This document shows positions 26,625 through 33,762 of a stretch of DNA of 34,992 nt, piece after piece. Where the stretch lies: contig JAHYJP010000019.1 of the NCBI GenBank assembly GCA_019429055.1, positions 1 through 34,992 on the forward strand, read 5' to 3'. Source of the stretch: Bacteroidales bacterium (GTDB taxonomy: Bacteria > Bacteroidota > Bacteroidia > Bacteroidales > UBA7960). Below the pieces are notes generated by a model, which was given only the letters and a program-made list of their open reading frames with translations, was not told the DNA's origin and made no database searches. Each line of letters starts with the position of its first letter. Positions within the stretch are counted from its first letter, which is position 1. A program made the position numbers and the translations under genes.

Positions 26625-27085
26625 TGTTGAAAGGGTATAATCCCTTAATAATGAAACAATTTTTTATATCTGAATATCAGGTTTTGGAAAAAGTACTTTT
26701 AATAGACGATAGTGATATTGATAACCTGGTCAACCGGAAAGTGGTTGAAAAGACAGGTTTATCCAAATCAATAACGGTGAAAAAATCGGCAGTGTCAGCA
26801 TTTGAATGGTTGAAAGAAACTGCCGTTTCCGAGCCCGAAAATATTCCTGATATGATTTTTCTTGACATCCGCATGCCTGAAACAGATGGGTTCGGATTTC
26901 TTGAATTGTTTGAAGAACTTCCGAGTGCCATTCACCATAAAACCAGGATTGTAATGTTATCTTCCTCAATTGATTCTGAAGATTACAAAAGAGCTATGGA
27001 CAACCGGTTTGTAATTCATTTCTTAAATAAACCTCTTGATAAAGAAGCTGTATTTAAAATCAGCAAGCAATTAAAAGTCCTGTGA
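26624..27085 (+). CDS. Receiver-only response regulator
   Basis: A 153-residue protein with one receiver domain and no output domain. It has the acidic pair in LLIDDSD, the phospho-acceptor Asp81 in FLDIRMPETDG, VMLSSS with the Thr/Ser switch, and the lysine in LNKP. Single-domain regulators like this usually act by protein contact or in phosphorelays. Its ATG overlaps the stop of the first kinase (TAATG), and its TGA overlaps the ATG of the second kinase (TGATG), so all three are translationally coupled. An internal ATG at 26651 would shorten the N-terminal extension and is possible. Confidence 0.93.
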   Translation: MLKGYNPLIMKQFFISEYQVLEKVLLIDDSDIDNLVNRKVVEKTGLSKSITVKKSAVSAFEWLKETAVSEPENIPDMIFLDIRMPETDGFGFLELFEELPSAIHHKTRIVMLSSSIDSEDYKRAMDNRFVIHFLNKPLDKEAVFKISKQLKVL

Positions 27086-29214
27086 TGGAAGTTTTTAGCT
27101 CTCCCGGAAATATTTACAATGGAAGGGTTGTGTGCATACAATGCGATAACAGAGGTGTTGTTACATATGTATCCCCTAACGTTTATAGTTTACTGCAAAT
27201 ATATCCCAATCAAATTACAGGTAAAAAAATTCTTTCTTTTACGAAAGGATACATTACAAGGAGATTTTTATTGCTTGCCAATAAATGCAGGCAAGAAAAT
27301 ACTTCTGAAGGGTTAAGTTTTTCATGGGAAAATTCTGACAAAAAAGTAATAGATCTTTCAATTCAATTAAGTTATAACCCCAGCCAGGGTTATATGAGCG
27401 TACTCATGCCTTATTATTTTTTGCCTCAGCAAAATGAGAAGTATAAATGGCAAAAGAATGTATTGCGAAATACCCTTGAATCCATTGATGATTTTGTATT
27501 TCTGCTTGATAGTAAGGGCCGTTTCTCTGACTTCTACAGTGAGGATAACGATTTGAAGTTTAATAACATAAATAATTCATTCAAGCCGGGCAATAGTTTG
27601 ACTGATGCAGGTTTTCCTTCTGAAGTTGAAGCAGCTTTCCTTGATGTTGTAAATAAAGTTATTACATCCGGAAACAGTGAAGAGCTTCTTTATGAAATGG
27701 AAGCATTTGGCAGCAAACTGTTTTATCATGCCAGAATTTCTCCCAATTACAATTTTGATAAGAAAATAGATGGTGTAATTGTGGTATCCCGCGATATTAC
27801 AACACTTGTAAATTCAGAACTAAAGCTTAAGCAATCCGTCAGTTATTATCTTACCGTATTTGATAATTTTCCAACACTTATCTGGCGCTGCAACAGGTAT
27901 AAGAAGATTGATTACATAAATAAAACGCTTCAGAACTTTACCGGCCGAACCCTTGATCAGGATAGAGGTGATGGCTGGCAACAAGCTATTCACCCCGAAG
28001 ACTGCGAAAGGGTTGTTTCAGAATATATAAGGAAATTTGATCATAAAAAGCCATTTATACAGGAATACAGAATTCTTCATCACTCCGGAGAATACAGATG
28101 GGTAAAAGACTTTTTGAATCCGATTTTCGATTATAAAGGCCGGTTCTCGGGATACATTGGTAACTGTATTGACATTAATGACATTCGTCGTACCCAAAAA
28201 CTCCTGCAGGATAGCGAGCTCAGATACAGGGAGTTGTTTGATAATGTTCCTGATATTGTTTTCAGTCTTGATGGAAACGGAAAGATTCGGAAAATTAATA
28301 AAGCTGCCGGTATCATTCTGGGATATAATTCTCTTGAAGGAAAAAGGATATGGGATCTGCTGCTTCCCCGGGAAAGGAGATCAGTTTACAGGCATTTTGA
28401 AAAAGTTATTTCCGATGACAAAAATTCCTTTTCATTTGAAATAAAAGTTATTGATAGTAAGAGTGAAATCAAATATCTCCAGCTAAAAGGATTTTTAAAC
28501 TTTGATTCTGAAAACGGAATTGCTGAAGTATACGGAATTGCACGGGATATTACAATCCAGAAAATGCTTGAGAAGAGTATCCTGAAAAATACCATAGCAA
28601 CTGAAGAACGCGAGAGAAGAAGATTTGCCGAAGACCTGCATGATGGAATTGGTCCGCTGTTATCCGGATTGAAAATGTATCTTCAAAAGGATAGCCTGAT
28701 GGTAAATCTTGAATCAAAGCAGATAAAAATACTTACCTATTGCAGAGATCTTGTGGATGAAGCTATCCGGCAAACCAGGAGTATTGCCAATAATCTTACG
28801 CCCGGTATTTTAAATGATTTCGGGCTTGAGAAAGCTTTAACATCGCATATATCGAAAATCAATGCCATTGGAAAATTCAAGGTTAATCTTCATATATCAA
28901 AATCTCCGGTAATTTTAGAGGAAGAAACATCCCTGGCGATCTTCAGAGTGGTTTCTGAGTTGCTTAATAATTCTCTTAAGCATTCAGATTGCAGTAAAGT
29001 TGAGATCGTAATGGATGAAAAAAACGATATTTTGTCAGTAAATTATTCTGATAACGGAAAGGGATTTGATCCATTAAAAGCACACCATGCCAATGGGGGG
29101 AAAATGGGTTTGAATAATATCCGTAATCGAATAAATTCTTTGAACGGAAGTGTTTCATTTAACAGCCAGGAAGGTAAGGGATTATTTGTAAAGATCTTTC
29201 TACCTGTAAAGTAA
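27085..29214 (+). CDS. PAS-domain sensor histidine kinase (NarL/HisKA_3 type)
   Basis: A 709-residue kinase. An N-terminal PAS-like region (about 10-105) is followed by PAS domains at about 127-240, 252-372 and 376-490, then HisKA_3 with His519 (EDLHDGIGPLLSGLK) and HATPase_c with N-box ELLNNSLKH (from about 625) and DNGKG (656-660). The HisKA_3 type usually phosphorylates NarL/LuxR regulators, and one lies 188 bases downstream. The 127-372 block is homologous to 263-505 of the upstream kinase. The ATG at 27085 is preferred to a GTG one codon earlier because it makes the TGATG overlap with the regulator. No membrane segment. Confidence 0.93.
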   Translation: MEVFSSPGNIYNGRVVCIQCDNRGVVTYVSPNVYSLLQIYPNQITGKKILSFTKGYITRRFLLLANKCRQENTSEGLSFSWENSDKKVIDLSIQLSYNPSQGYMSVLMPYYFLPQQNEKYKWQKNVLRNTLESIDDFVFLLDSKGRFSDFYSEDNDLKFNNINNSFKPGNSLTDAGFPSEVEAAFLDVVNKVITSGNSEELLYEMEAFGSKLFYHARISPNYNFDKKIDGVIVVSRDITTLVNSELKLKQSVSYYLTVFDNFPTLIWRCNRYKKIDYINKTLQNFTGRTLDQDRGDGWQQAIHPEDCERVVSEYIRKFDHKKPFIQEYRILHHSGEYRWVKDFLNPIFDYKGRFSGYIGNCIDINDIRRTQKLLQDSELRYRELFDNVPDIVFSLDGNGKIRKINKAAGIILGYNSLEGKRIWDLLLPRERRSVYRHFEKVISDDKNSFSFEIKVIDSKSEIKYLQLKGFLNFDSENGIAEVYGIARDITIQKMLEKSILKNTIATEERERRRFAEDLHDGIGPLLSGLKMYLQKDSLMVNLESKQIKILTYCRDLVDEAIRQTRSIANNLTPGILNDFGLEKALTSHISKINAIGKFKVNLHISKSPVILEEETSLAIFRVVSELLNNSLKHSDCSKVEIVMDEKNDILSVNYSDNGKGFDPLKAHHANGGKMGLNNIRNRINSLNGSVSFNSQEGKGLFVKIFLPVK

Positions 29215-29301
29215 AAAAGTGCTTTTACATGGTGGGTTCATTTGCGGTTATCCCGGTTTAAAAATCCATGAATTACGGAAGCTTTCCTTTGCTCATTGAT
29301 G

Positions 29302-29309
29302 TAATTTTG
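29302..29309 (+). promoter_or_regulatory. Possible -7 element for the LuxR-type regulator
   Basis: TAATTTTG matches TAnnTTTG. No TTTG is well spaced upstream. A start here would give a leader of about 90 bases containing two 13-base direct repeats (29343-29374). Confidence 0.3.
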
Positions 29310-29342
29310 ATTGCAGATTAATTCAGTGCTCTCTGAGACTGA

Positions 29343-29374
29343 TAACCCGGAAGTATATATTTAACCCGGAAGTA
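29343..29374. repeat. Two 13-base direct repeats upstream of the LuxR regulator
   Basis: TAACCCGGAAGTA occurs at 29343-29355 and again at 29362-29374, a 19-base period, ending 28 bases before the regulator ATG. Close tandem copies suggest a binding site for a dimeric or paired regulator, possibly this one. Confidence 0.8.
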
Positions 29375-29402
29375 AGAACCAATAACAAAAAAATATAACA
29401 TA

Positions 29403-30053
29403 ATGGCTTATAAAATAATGATTGTAGACGATCATTTCATTTTCAGAAATGGATTAAAAGACCTTTTGGATGAGATACCTGATGCCGAGGTAATTGGAGA
29501 AGCATCGTCTGGCGAGGAATTTCTTGAGTCACTTTCGACTCACAATCCCGATATTGTGTTTATGGATATAAAGATGCCCGGTATAAGTGGCATTGAAACT
29601 ACCCGTAAAGCCCTTGAAATAAATCCCGGGCTAAAAATTCTTGCCCTGAGCATGTATGGTGAAGGTGAATACGTGGAAGAAATGCTTCAGGCAGGTGCTT
29701 TGGGCTATTTGCTGAAAAACATAGGGAAGCAGGAACTGGTAAAAGCTATTGATAATATTGCCAATGAAAAAGGCTATTTCAGTGACGAGATTCTTGTGAT
29801 GGTAACAAGACAGGTATTTAATGCCAAAAAGAAATCAGAGGAGCAAAGTATACTTGAAAGTTTCACCAGAAGAGAACTTGAAGTTTTACAACTGGTTAGC
29901 CAGGGCTATTCCACTACAGAGATTGCATCTCAGCTGGAAATTAGTCCACGCACAGTGGGTGGCCACCGCAACAATATGTTGTCAAAGTCGGGGCTGAAAA
30001 ATACCGCTGCATTGATCAGTTTCGCAGTTAAAAATCATGTGATTTCTATTTAA
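29403..30053 (+). CDS. NarL/LuxR-family response regulator
   Basis: A 216-residue two-domain response regulator. The receiver (1-125) has the acidic pair in VDDHFIFRNGL, phospho-acceptor Asp55 in FMDIKMPG, and LLKN with the conserved lysine. The C-terminal LuxR-type helix-turn-helix (about 150-212) reads TRRELEVLQLVSQGYSTTEIA and SPRTVGGHRNNML. It is the natural partner of the HisKA_3 kinase upstream and should act as a transcription factor. The stop is 7 bases from the U-run of an opposing terminator. Confidence 0.95.
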   Translation: MAYKIMIVDDHFIFRNGLKDLLDEIPDAEVIGEASSGEEFLESLSTHNPDIVFMDIKMPGISGIETTRKALEINPGLKILALSMYGEGEYVEEMLQAGALGYLLKNIGKQELVKAIDNIANEKGYFSDEILVMVTRQVFNAKKKSEEQSILESFTRRELEVLQLVSQGYSTTEIASQLEISPRTVGGHRNNMLSKSGLKNTAALISFAVKNHVISI

Positions 30054-30059
30054 TCAATG

Positions 30060-30092
30060 AAAAAAGGGTTGCCTTTTCACAAAGACAACCCT
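30060..30092 (-). terminator. Intrinsic terminator of the predicted ncRNA
   Basis: On the minus strand AGGGTTGTCTTT (30092-30081) pairs with AAAGGCAACCCT (30076-30065). This gives a continuous 12-bp stem that includes one U-G pair and a GTGA (GNRA) loop, followed by five Ts (30064-30060). The same DNA read on the plus strand has a C-A mismatch and no T-run. It therefore serves transcripts coming from the right, not the regulator gene on the left. Confidence 0.85.
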
Positions 30093-30480
30093 CACACCAC
30101 TAACACTGTAAAACAATAAAACCAAAAACATGAATTTCTGTAAGACAGAAACCCAATCTTTTATTAATATTTAATTCAACAAACCTTCAGAGAACTTAAG
30201 TAAAAGCAACTTGCCATTCATTGCAAAACTCTGATACCTCCCCATTCAGAGAGAACTTGACACGAAATATTTCAATATGTATCCGACAACATTTGATTGT
30301 AGTGTCAACTCTCCGGCAACTTAAAGTTCAGGAGTACTTTCCAACTGCTATCATCTCATCATTCCCGATCTCTTTAATCAGCTTTGTCTCAATAAAACTT
30401 TTGTTGCCAACCAATGTCAGGCAAGTTGCTTGTTTTATATATCGATATTTATCGCTAGCAAATCCTTAAAGAACTTTAAT
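30060..30480 (-). ncRNA. Candidate structured non-coding RNA, about 420 nt
   Basis: A minus-strand unit with a promoter (30485-30515), an intrinsic terminator (30060-30092) and dense base pairing. An outer stem AAGCAACTTGCC (30204-30215) / GGCAAGTTGCTT (30420-30431) continues with CATTG (30219-30223) / CAATG (30412-30416). Inside, hairpin A pairs 30249-30253 plus 30257-30263 with 30302-30313, and 30273-30280 with 30289-30299. Hairpin B pairs 30315-30320 with 30403-30408, and 30323-30328 with 30396-30401. A weak outermost stem CTTAAG (30195-30200) / CTTAAAG (30465-30471) lies at the predicted 5' end. A 7-bp hairpin is at 30135-30151. No good reading frame is present. I see none of the conserved motifs of tmRNA, RNase P RNA or SRP RNA. 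A decayed MITE-like element is the alternative. Confidence 0.6.
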
Positions 30481-30484
30481 TCAT

Positions 30485-30515
30485 CAAATATAGTTCAGAT
30501 ATTTATTTCAGTCAA
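30485..30515 (-). promoter_or_regulatory. Promoter of the predicted ncRNA
   Basis: On the minus strand TTG (30515-30513), 20 bases, then TATATTTG (30492-30485), an exact TAnnTTTG with good spacing. The start point would be near 30480, right at the outermost stem of the predicted RNA. Confidence 0.6.
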
Positions 30516-30691
30516 TTCGTTAATTTACTAAAATTTCCCTAAGGGTTTACCGCAGAATGCGCAAATTGCAATATTGATGCGATTTATTTTAAATTATTAT
30601 TCAATTATCAGTTATACAGTTCTCTACAATAAAAATATAGGCAAATTCCATTACGTTTTTCATAAAGAAATAGCGGTATTTTCTTAATGAC

Positions 30692-31483
30692 CTATGATTT
30701 TTTCTTAACGGGTAAAAAGTCATTTTCTATCAAAGTGCCACCATCTATTTTAAAAATTGAACCTGTTATCCACGAAGATTTTTCATTAAGCAAAAACATT
30801 ATCAGATCTGCCACCTCATCAGCTTCACCTGCTCTACCTAGCGGGTTACGACGAGCCACTTCCAACGCCATAGTTTCATATTCTTCTTTTGAGTTAACAA
30901 TTTGATTGTCAATATGTATGTTGGTTCTTACAAAGCCCGGATTTACCGAGTTTACCCTTATTTTATAGGGTGCAAATTCTCCGGCGAGATACTCAGTTAG
31001 CATGTCGAGTCCGGCTTTACTCACTGAGTAAGCAACACTTCTTCCGGGGCGCATTGAAGCAATAGATGAAACATTTACTATAGATGCTCCTTTTGCTGCT
31101 TTGAGCATTGGAATAAGGTTTTGGGTAAATAAATAAGGCCCATTGAGATTTACATCAAGATTGAATTTCCATTGCGCATAGGAGATATTTTCTATTCCTC
31201 CCGAGGTCAATACACCGGCAGCATTTACCAGACCATTAATGTAGTTGTGATTTTTTTTCACAAACTCAGAAAAACGCAGACAATCATCTTCATTACACAC
31301 ATTTCCTTCATAAAACTCGAGATTATCAGGTGTTTCTTCCAAATCCATCAAGGCCCGTTCAATTTTTTCCTTACTCCTTGAAAAAGAAATAATCTGGTTT
31401 GATGGATCGTTGATCAGCTTCTTTATCACTGCCAGACCTATACCTGAGCTTCCGCCCGTAATAACATAAACTTTTTTGCTCAT
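30692..31483 (-). CDS. Short-chain dehydrogenase/reductase
   Basis: A 263-residue classical SDR with a Rossmann fold: GGSSGIG (10-16) for NAD(P) binding, NAAG (87-90), catalytic Ser139/140, Tyr152 and Lys156 (YSVSK), and the usual C-terminal SSWITGSIFKIDGG. Substrate is not identifiable. It begins 24 bases after the stop of the quinone-oxidoreductase-like gene and shares its transcript. The nearest terminator downstream is that at 30060-30092, about 600 bases away. Confidence 0.93.
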   Translation of the reverse strand: MSKKVYVITGGSSGIGLAVIKKLINDPSNQIISFSRSKEKIERALMDLEETPDNLEFYEGNVCNEDDCLRFSEFVKKNHNYINGLVNAAGVLTSGGIENISYAQWKFNLDVNLNGPYLFTQNLIPMLKAAKGASIVNVSSIASMRPGRSVAYSVSKAGLDMLTEYLAGEFAPYKIRVNSVNPGFVRTNIHIDNQIVNSKEEYETMALEVARRNPLGRAGEADEVADLIMFLLNEKSSWITGSIFKIDGGTLIENDFLPVKKKS

Positions 31484-31507
31484 AAAAAGTGTTTGAATTG
31501 ATGAATA

Positions 31508-32518
31508 TCAATATACGTCAGTAATTTTAATCACAATCTTACCAAATTGTTCGTGATTTTCCATTTGCTTGAAAGCAAGCTCAGCATCTACCATTGGGAA
31601 AATTTTGTCAATTACGGGTTCAATGTGATGCTTTTTTACAAAACTGATCATGTCTTTAAAATCGGTTGGGCTGCCCATTGTTGTACCCAGAATTGATGCT
31701 TGTTTCCAAAAGATCTTTGCGGCAGTCATTTCGGGTATTTTACCGGCAGTACCTCCAAAGTTTACAATCTTTCCACCGGTATTAAGTAATCCCGGGAACT
31801 TTTCAAAATTTGTTCCTGCAGCACTGTCAATTATCAGGTCAAATTTCCCTTTTGCCATATTTTCCAGTTCCGTTTCCCAGCCAGGCTGATTATAGAAAAC
31901 ACCTCCTTCGACCCCAAGTGCAACAGCTTTTTTAATTTTCTTCTCTGAGCTGCTGCTTACATAAACTTTTGCACCTGCTGCAACGGCGAACTGAATAAGG
32001 TATACAGCTACTCCGCCGCCTGCACCGGTAATAAATACCTTTTGTCCTTTGCGTAAATTGCCACGGGTAAACATGGCTCTGTAAGCTGTTAATGCAGCCA
32101 GGGGTAATGCAGCAGCTTTCTCAAATGTCCAGCCATCGGGTTTGTGCCAGATGCTGTCAGCATTAACAACAATATATTGAGCAAAGGTACCCTGTGTTGG
32201 TAAACCCAGGATATGGAAATCGGGGCCATGGGCATCAGGGTCGTCTCCCCAGTTTAATCCGGGGTTTATGATTACAGCTTCGTTCAACCAGGCTTTATCA
32301 ACATTTTTACCCACCTTCTCAACTTTACCGGCACCATCAGATCCGATGATGCAGGGAAATTTCGCACCCTGATAAATCCCTTTCTTTATCCAGAAATCTC
32401 GTCGGTTAAGGGCAGCGGCCTTTATTTTAATTAAAACATCATTATCACCAGGCTCAGGTATCTGAGTTTCCTGTATCTTACAAATAGCATCCGGTTTATT
32501 AAAAAATATAGCTTGCAT
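31508..32518 (-). CDS. MDR-family quinone oxidoreductase-like protein
   Basis: A 336-residue medium-chain dehydrogenase/reductase. The GroES-like N-terminal part has AAALNRRDFWIKKG and GSDGAGKVEKVG, where the zinc-enzyme GHE motif is replaced by GSD. The nucleotide-binding part has ITGAGGGVAVYLIQFA. This favours the non-zinc quinone-oxidoreductase branch, which reduces quinones or enones with NADPH; the real substrate is unknown. A frame extending to 32554 has an ATG, but the family start is MQAIFFNKP at 32518. A TAAATTTG box ends only 5 bases before this ATG. Confidence 0.88.
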   Translation of the reverse strand: MQAIFFNKPDAICKIQETQIPEPGDNDVLIKIKAAALNRRDFWIKKGIYQGAKFPCIIGSDGAGKVEKVGKNVDKAWLNEAVIINPGLNWGDDPDAHGPDFHILGLPTQGTFAQYIVVNADSIWHKPDGWTFEKAAALPLAALTAYRAMFTRGNLRKGQKVFITGAGGGVAVYLIQFAVAAGAKVYVSSSSEKKIKKAVALGVEGGVFYNQPGWETELENMAKGKFDLIIDSAAGTNFEKFPGLLNTGGKIVNFGGTAGKIPEMTAAKIFWKQASILGTTMGSPTDFKDMISFVKKHHIEPVIDKIFPMVDAELAFKQMENHEQFGKIVIKITDVY

Positions 32519-32724
32519 AATCCCAAATTTAGTATTTATATGGCATGCAATCATTTTAATCCAATAATAGTAATGAATTGAAAAAAAACTGATTACTTAA
32601 TTCTATGAAAAAACAATAAACATATATTAAACATTATGTTGAAGATTTTGTTTTTAATTTTTTTGTAACATGAATTGCATACGAAGATATATGTATAAAC
32701 TCAAGTTAATTTGATTGTTAAGAT

Positions 32725-32756
32725 TTTGTTTTTTGATTCTCGGGCTTTCATGTTTG
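32725..32756 (+). promoter_or_regulatory. Promoter of the DUF3078 gene
   Basis: TTTG (32725-32728), 20 bases, then CATGTTTG (32749-32756): spacing is right and the -7 box has C in place of the first T, as in the box at 5041. The leader would be about 30 bases. Confidence 0.45.
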
Positions 32757-32792
32757 TAATTATTTGAATATTAATCAACTAAAACTTGTTTT

Positions 32793-33686
32793 ATGAAAAA
32801 GAAATTTACATTATTTGTGGCTATCTGTATTATGACATCGGGTATTGTACTTGCCGACGATACAACTGAACCGGAAAGTAACTGGAAGTTTTCAGGGTTT
32901 TTCCAGCAATCACTTAATCAGGTAGCATTTACCAATTGGGCTGCGGGGGGTGAAAATTCTTTCTCATCAACCAGCCAGGCACGTTTTGATGCCAATTATA
33001 AGAAAGAAGAGTATACATGGGAAAACTACATTGACCTTCAATATGGTATCATAAAAATTTCTGATAATCCTGTTAGAAAAAATGTTGATAAAATTGATTT
33101 GTTCTCTAAGGCTGGCAGGCAAATTAATGAAAAGTTAAGTTACACTGCCATTTTGAATTTTCAGTCGCAATTTGATAAAGGTTATAATTATCCTAATGAC
33201 AGCATAGTTGTATCACGTTTTATGGCTCCGGGTTACTTAACTGCAGCGCTTGGTTTTGATTATAAGCCGGTTGAGTACCTTTCCATATTTGCTTCACCGG
33301 CTACGGGGAAATTTACGTTTGTTCTTGATGATGATTTGTCGGCCCAGGGAGCTTATGGTGTTGAACCTGGGAAAAACTTAAATCCTGAGTTTGGAGCCAT
33401 GGTTCGAATAGAGCTTAATAAGGATGTTGTAACCAATGTAAATGTTAATTCAAGGATTATCCTGTTTAATAACTACACGGATTCTGATGCAAGTAACAGG
33501 AAAAATACGGATGTTGACTGGCTTACACAGTTGAATATGCCCATTAACAGTTTTCTTACTGTAACTGCAGGCTTTCATCTGATATACGACCATGATATAA
33601 AAATTGACAAAGGCGATGGAAGGGTAGGCCCAACAACCCAGATGCGACAGCAGTTTGGTATCGGGTTCGTTTACAACTTCAAATAA
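32793..33686 (+). CDS. DUF3078 outer-membrane protein
   Basis: A 297-residue protein with a signal peptide (1 to about 21, cleaved near VLADD). It has the DUF3078 pattern: W-FSGFFQQSLNQVAFTNWAAGGENSFSSTSQ, followed by NYIDLQYG and regular amphipathic strands to a C-terminal FVYNFK. It should be a small outer-membrane beta-barrel specific to Bacteroidota. Function is not known. It stands alone, with its own promoter and a strong terminator 20 bases downstream. Confidence 0.88.
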   Translation: MKKKFTLFVAICIMTSGIVLADDTTEPESNWKFSGFFQQSLNQVAFTNWAAGGENSFSSTSQARFDANYKKEEYTWENYIDLQYGIIKISDNPVRKNVDKIDLFSKAGRQINEKLSYTAILNFQSQFDKGYNYPNDSIVVSRFMAPGYLTAALGFDYKPVEYLSIFASPATGKFTFVLDDDLSAQGAYGVEPGKNLNPEFGAMVRIELNKDVVTNVNVNSRIILFNNYTDSDASNRKNTDVDWLTQLNMPINSFLTVTAGFHLIYDHDIKIDKGDGRVGPTTQMRQQFGIGFVYNFK

Positions 33687-33705
33687 ATTTTTGTAGTTGA
33701 TAAAT

Positions 33706-33739
33706 AAAAAAAATGCAGGGGATTCCCTGCATTTTTTTT
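33706..33739. terminator. Bidirectional terminator DUF3078 / glnN
   Basis: ATGCAGGG (33713-33720), loop GATT, CCCTGCAT (33725-33732), with a run of 8 As on the left (33706-33713) and 8 Ts on the right (33732-33739). It is symmetric and can end transcripts from both sides. Confidence 0.93.
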
Positions 33740-33762
33740 GGCAAAACATTGTTGAAGGGTAT

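Larger units (their letters stand above)
30054..30691. other. Intergenic region between LuxR regulator and SDR gene
   Basis: 638 bases without a supported protein gene. Bases 30060-30515 are explained by the candidate RNA, its terminator and promoter. The plus-strand frame at 30221-30469 reads through the paired stems and looks spurious. The opposite minus frame stays open for about 85 codons with one internal TGA but has no start or family likeness. From 30516 to 30691 I see only AT-rich sequence. Confidence 0.6.

Noticed and set aside
30221-30469. Plus-strand open frame of 82 codons in the 638-base gap
   Set aside because: It runs through both arms of the inverted repeats, has no ribosome-binding site or family likeness, and the paired structure explains the sequence better.
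30204-30480. Decayed protein gene on the minus strand
   Set aside because: One frame has about 85 codons with a single internal TGA, but there is no start codon in place and no recognisable domain; stop-poor stretches this short occur by chance when six frames are examined.
30060-30480. tmRNA, RNase P RNA, 6S or SRP RNA
   Set aside because: I looked for the tRNA-like end and tag of tmRNA, the GAGGAAAGTCC core of RNase P RNA, and the SRP RNA apical motif, and saw none; the three-way fold does not look like the rod of 6S RNA. A covariance-model search would settle this.
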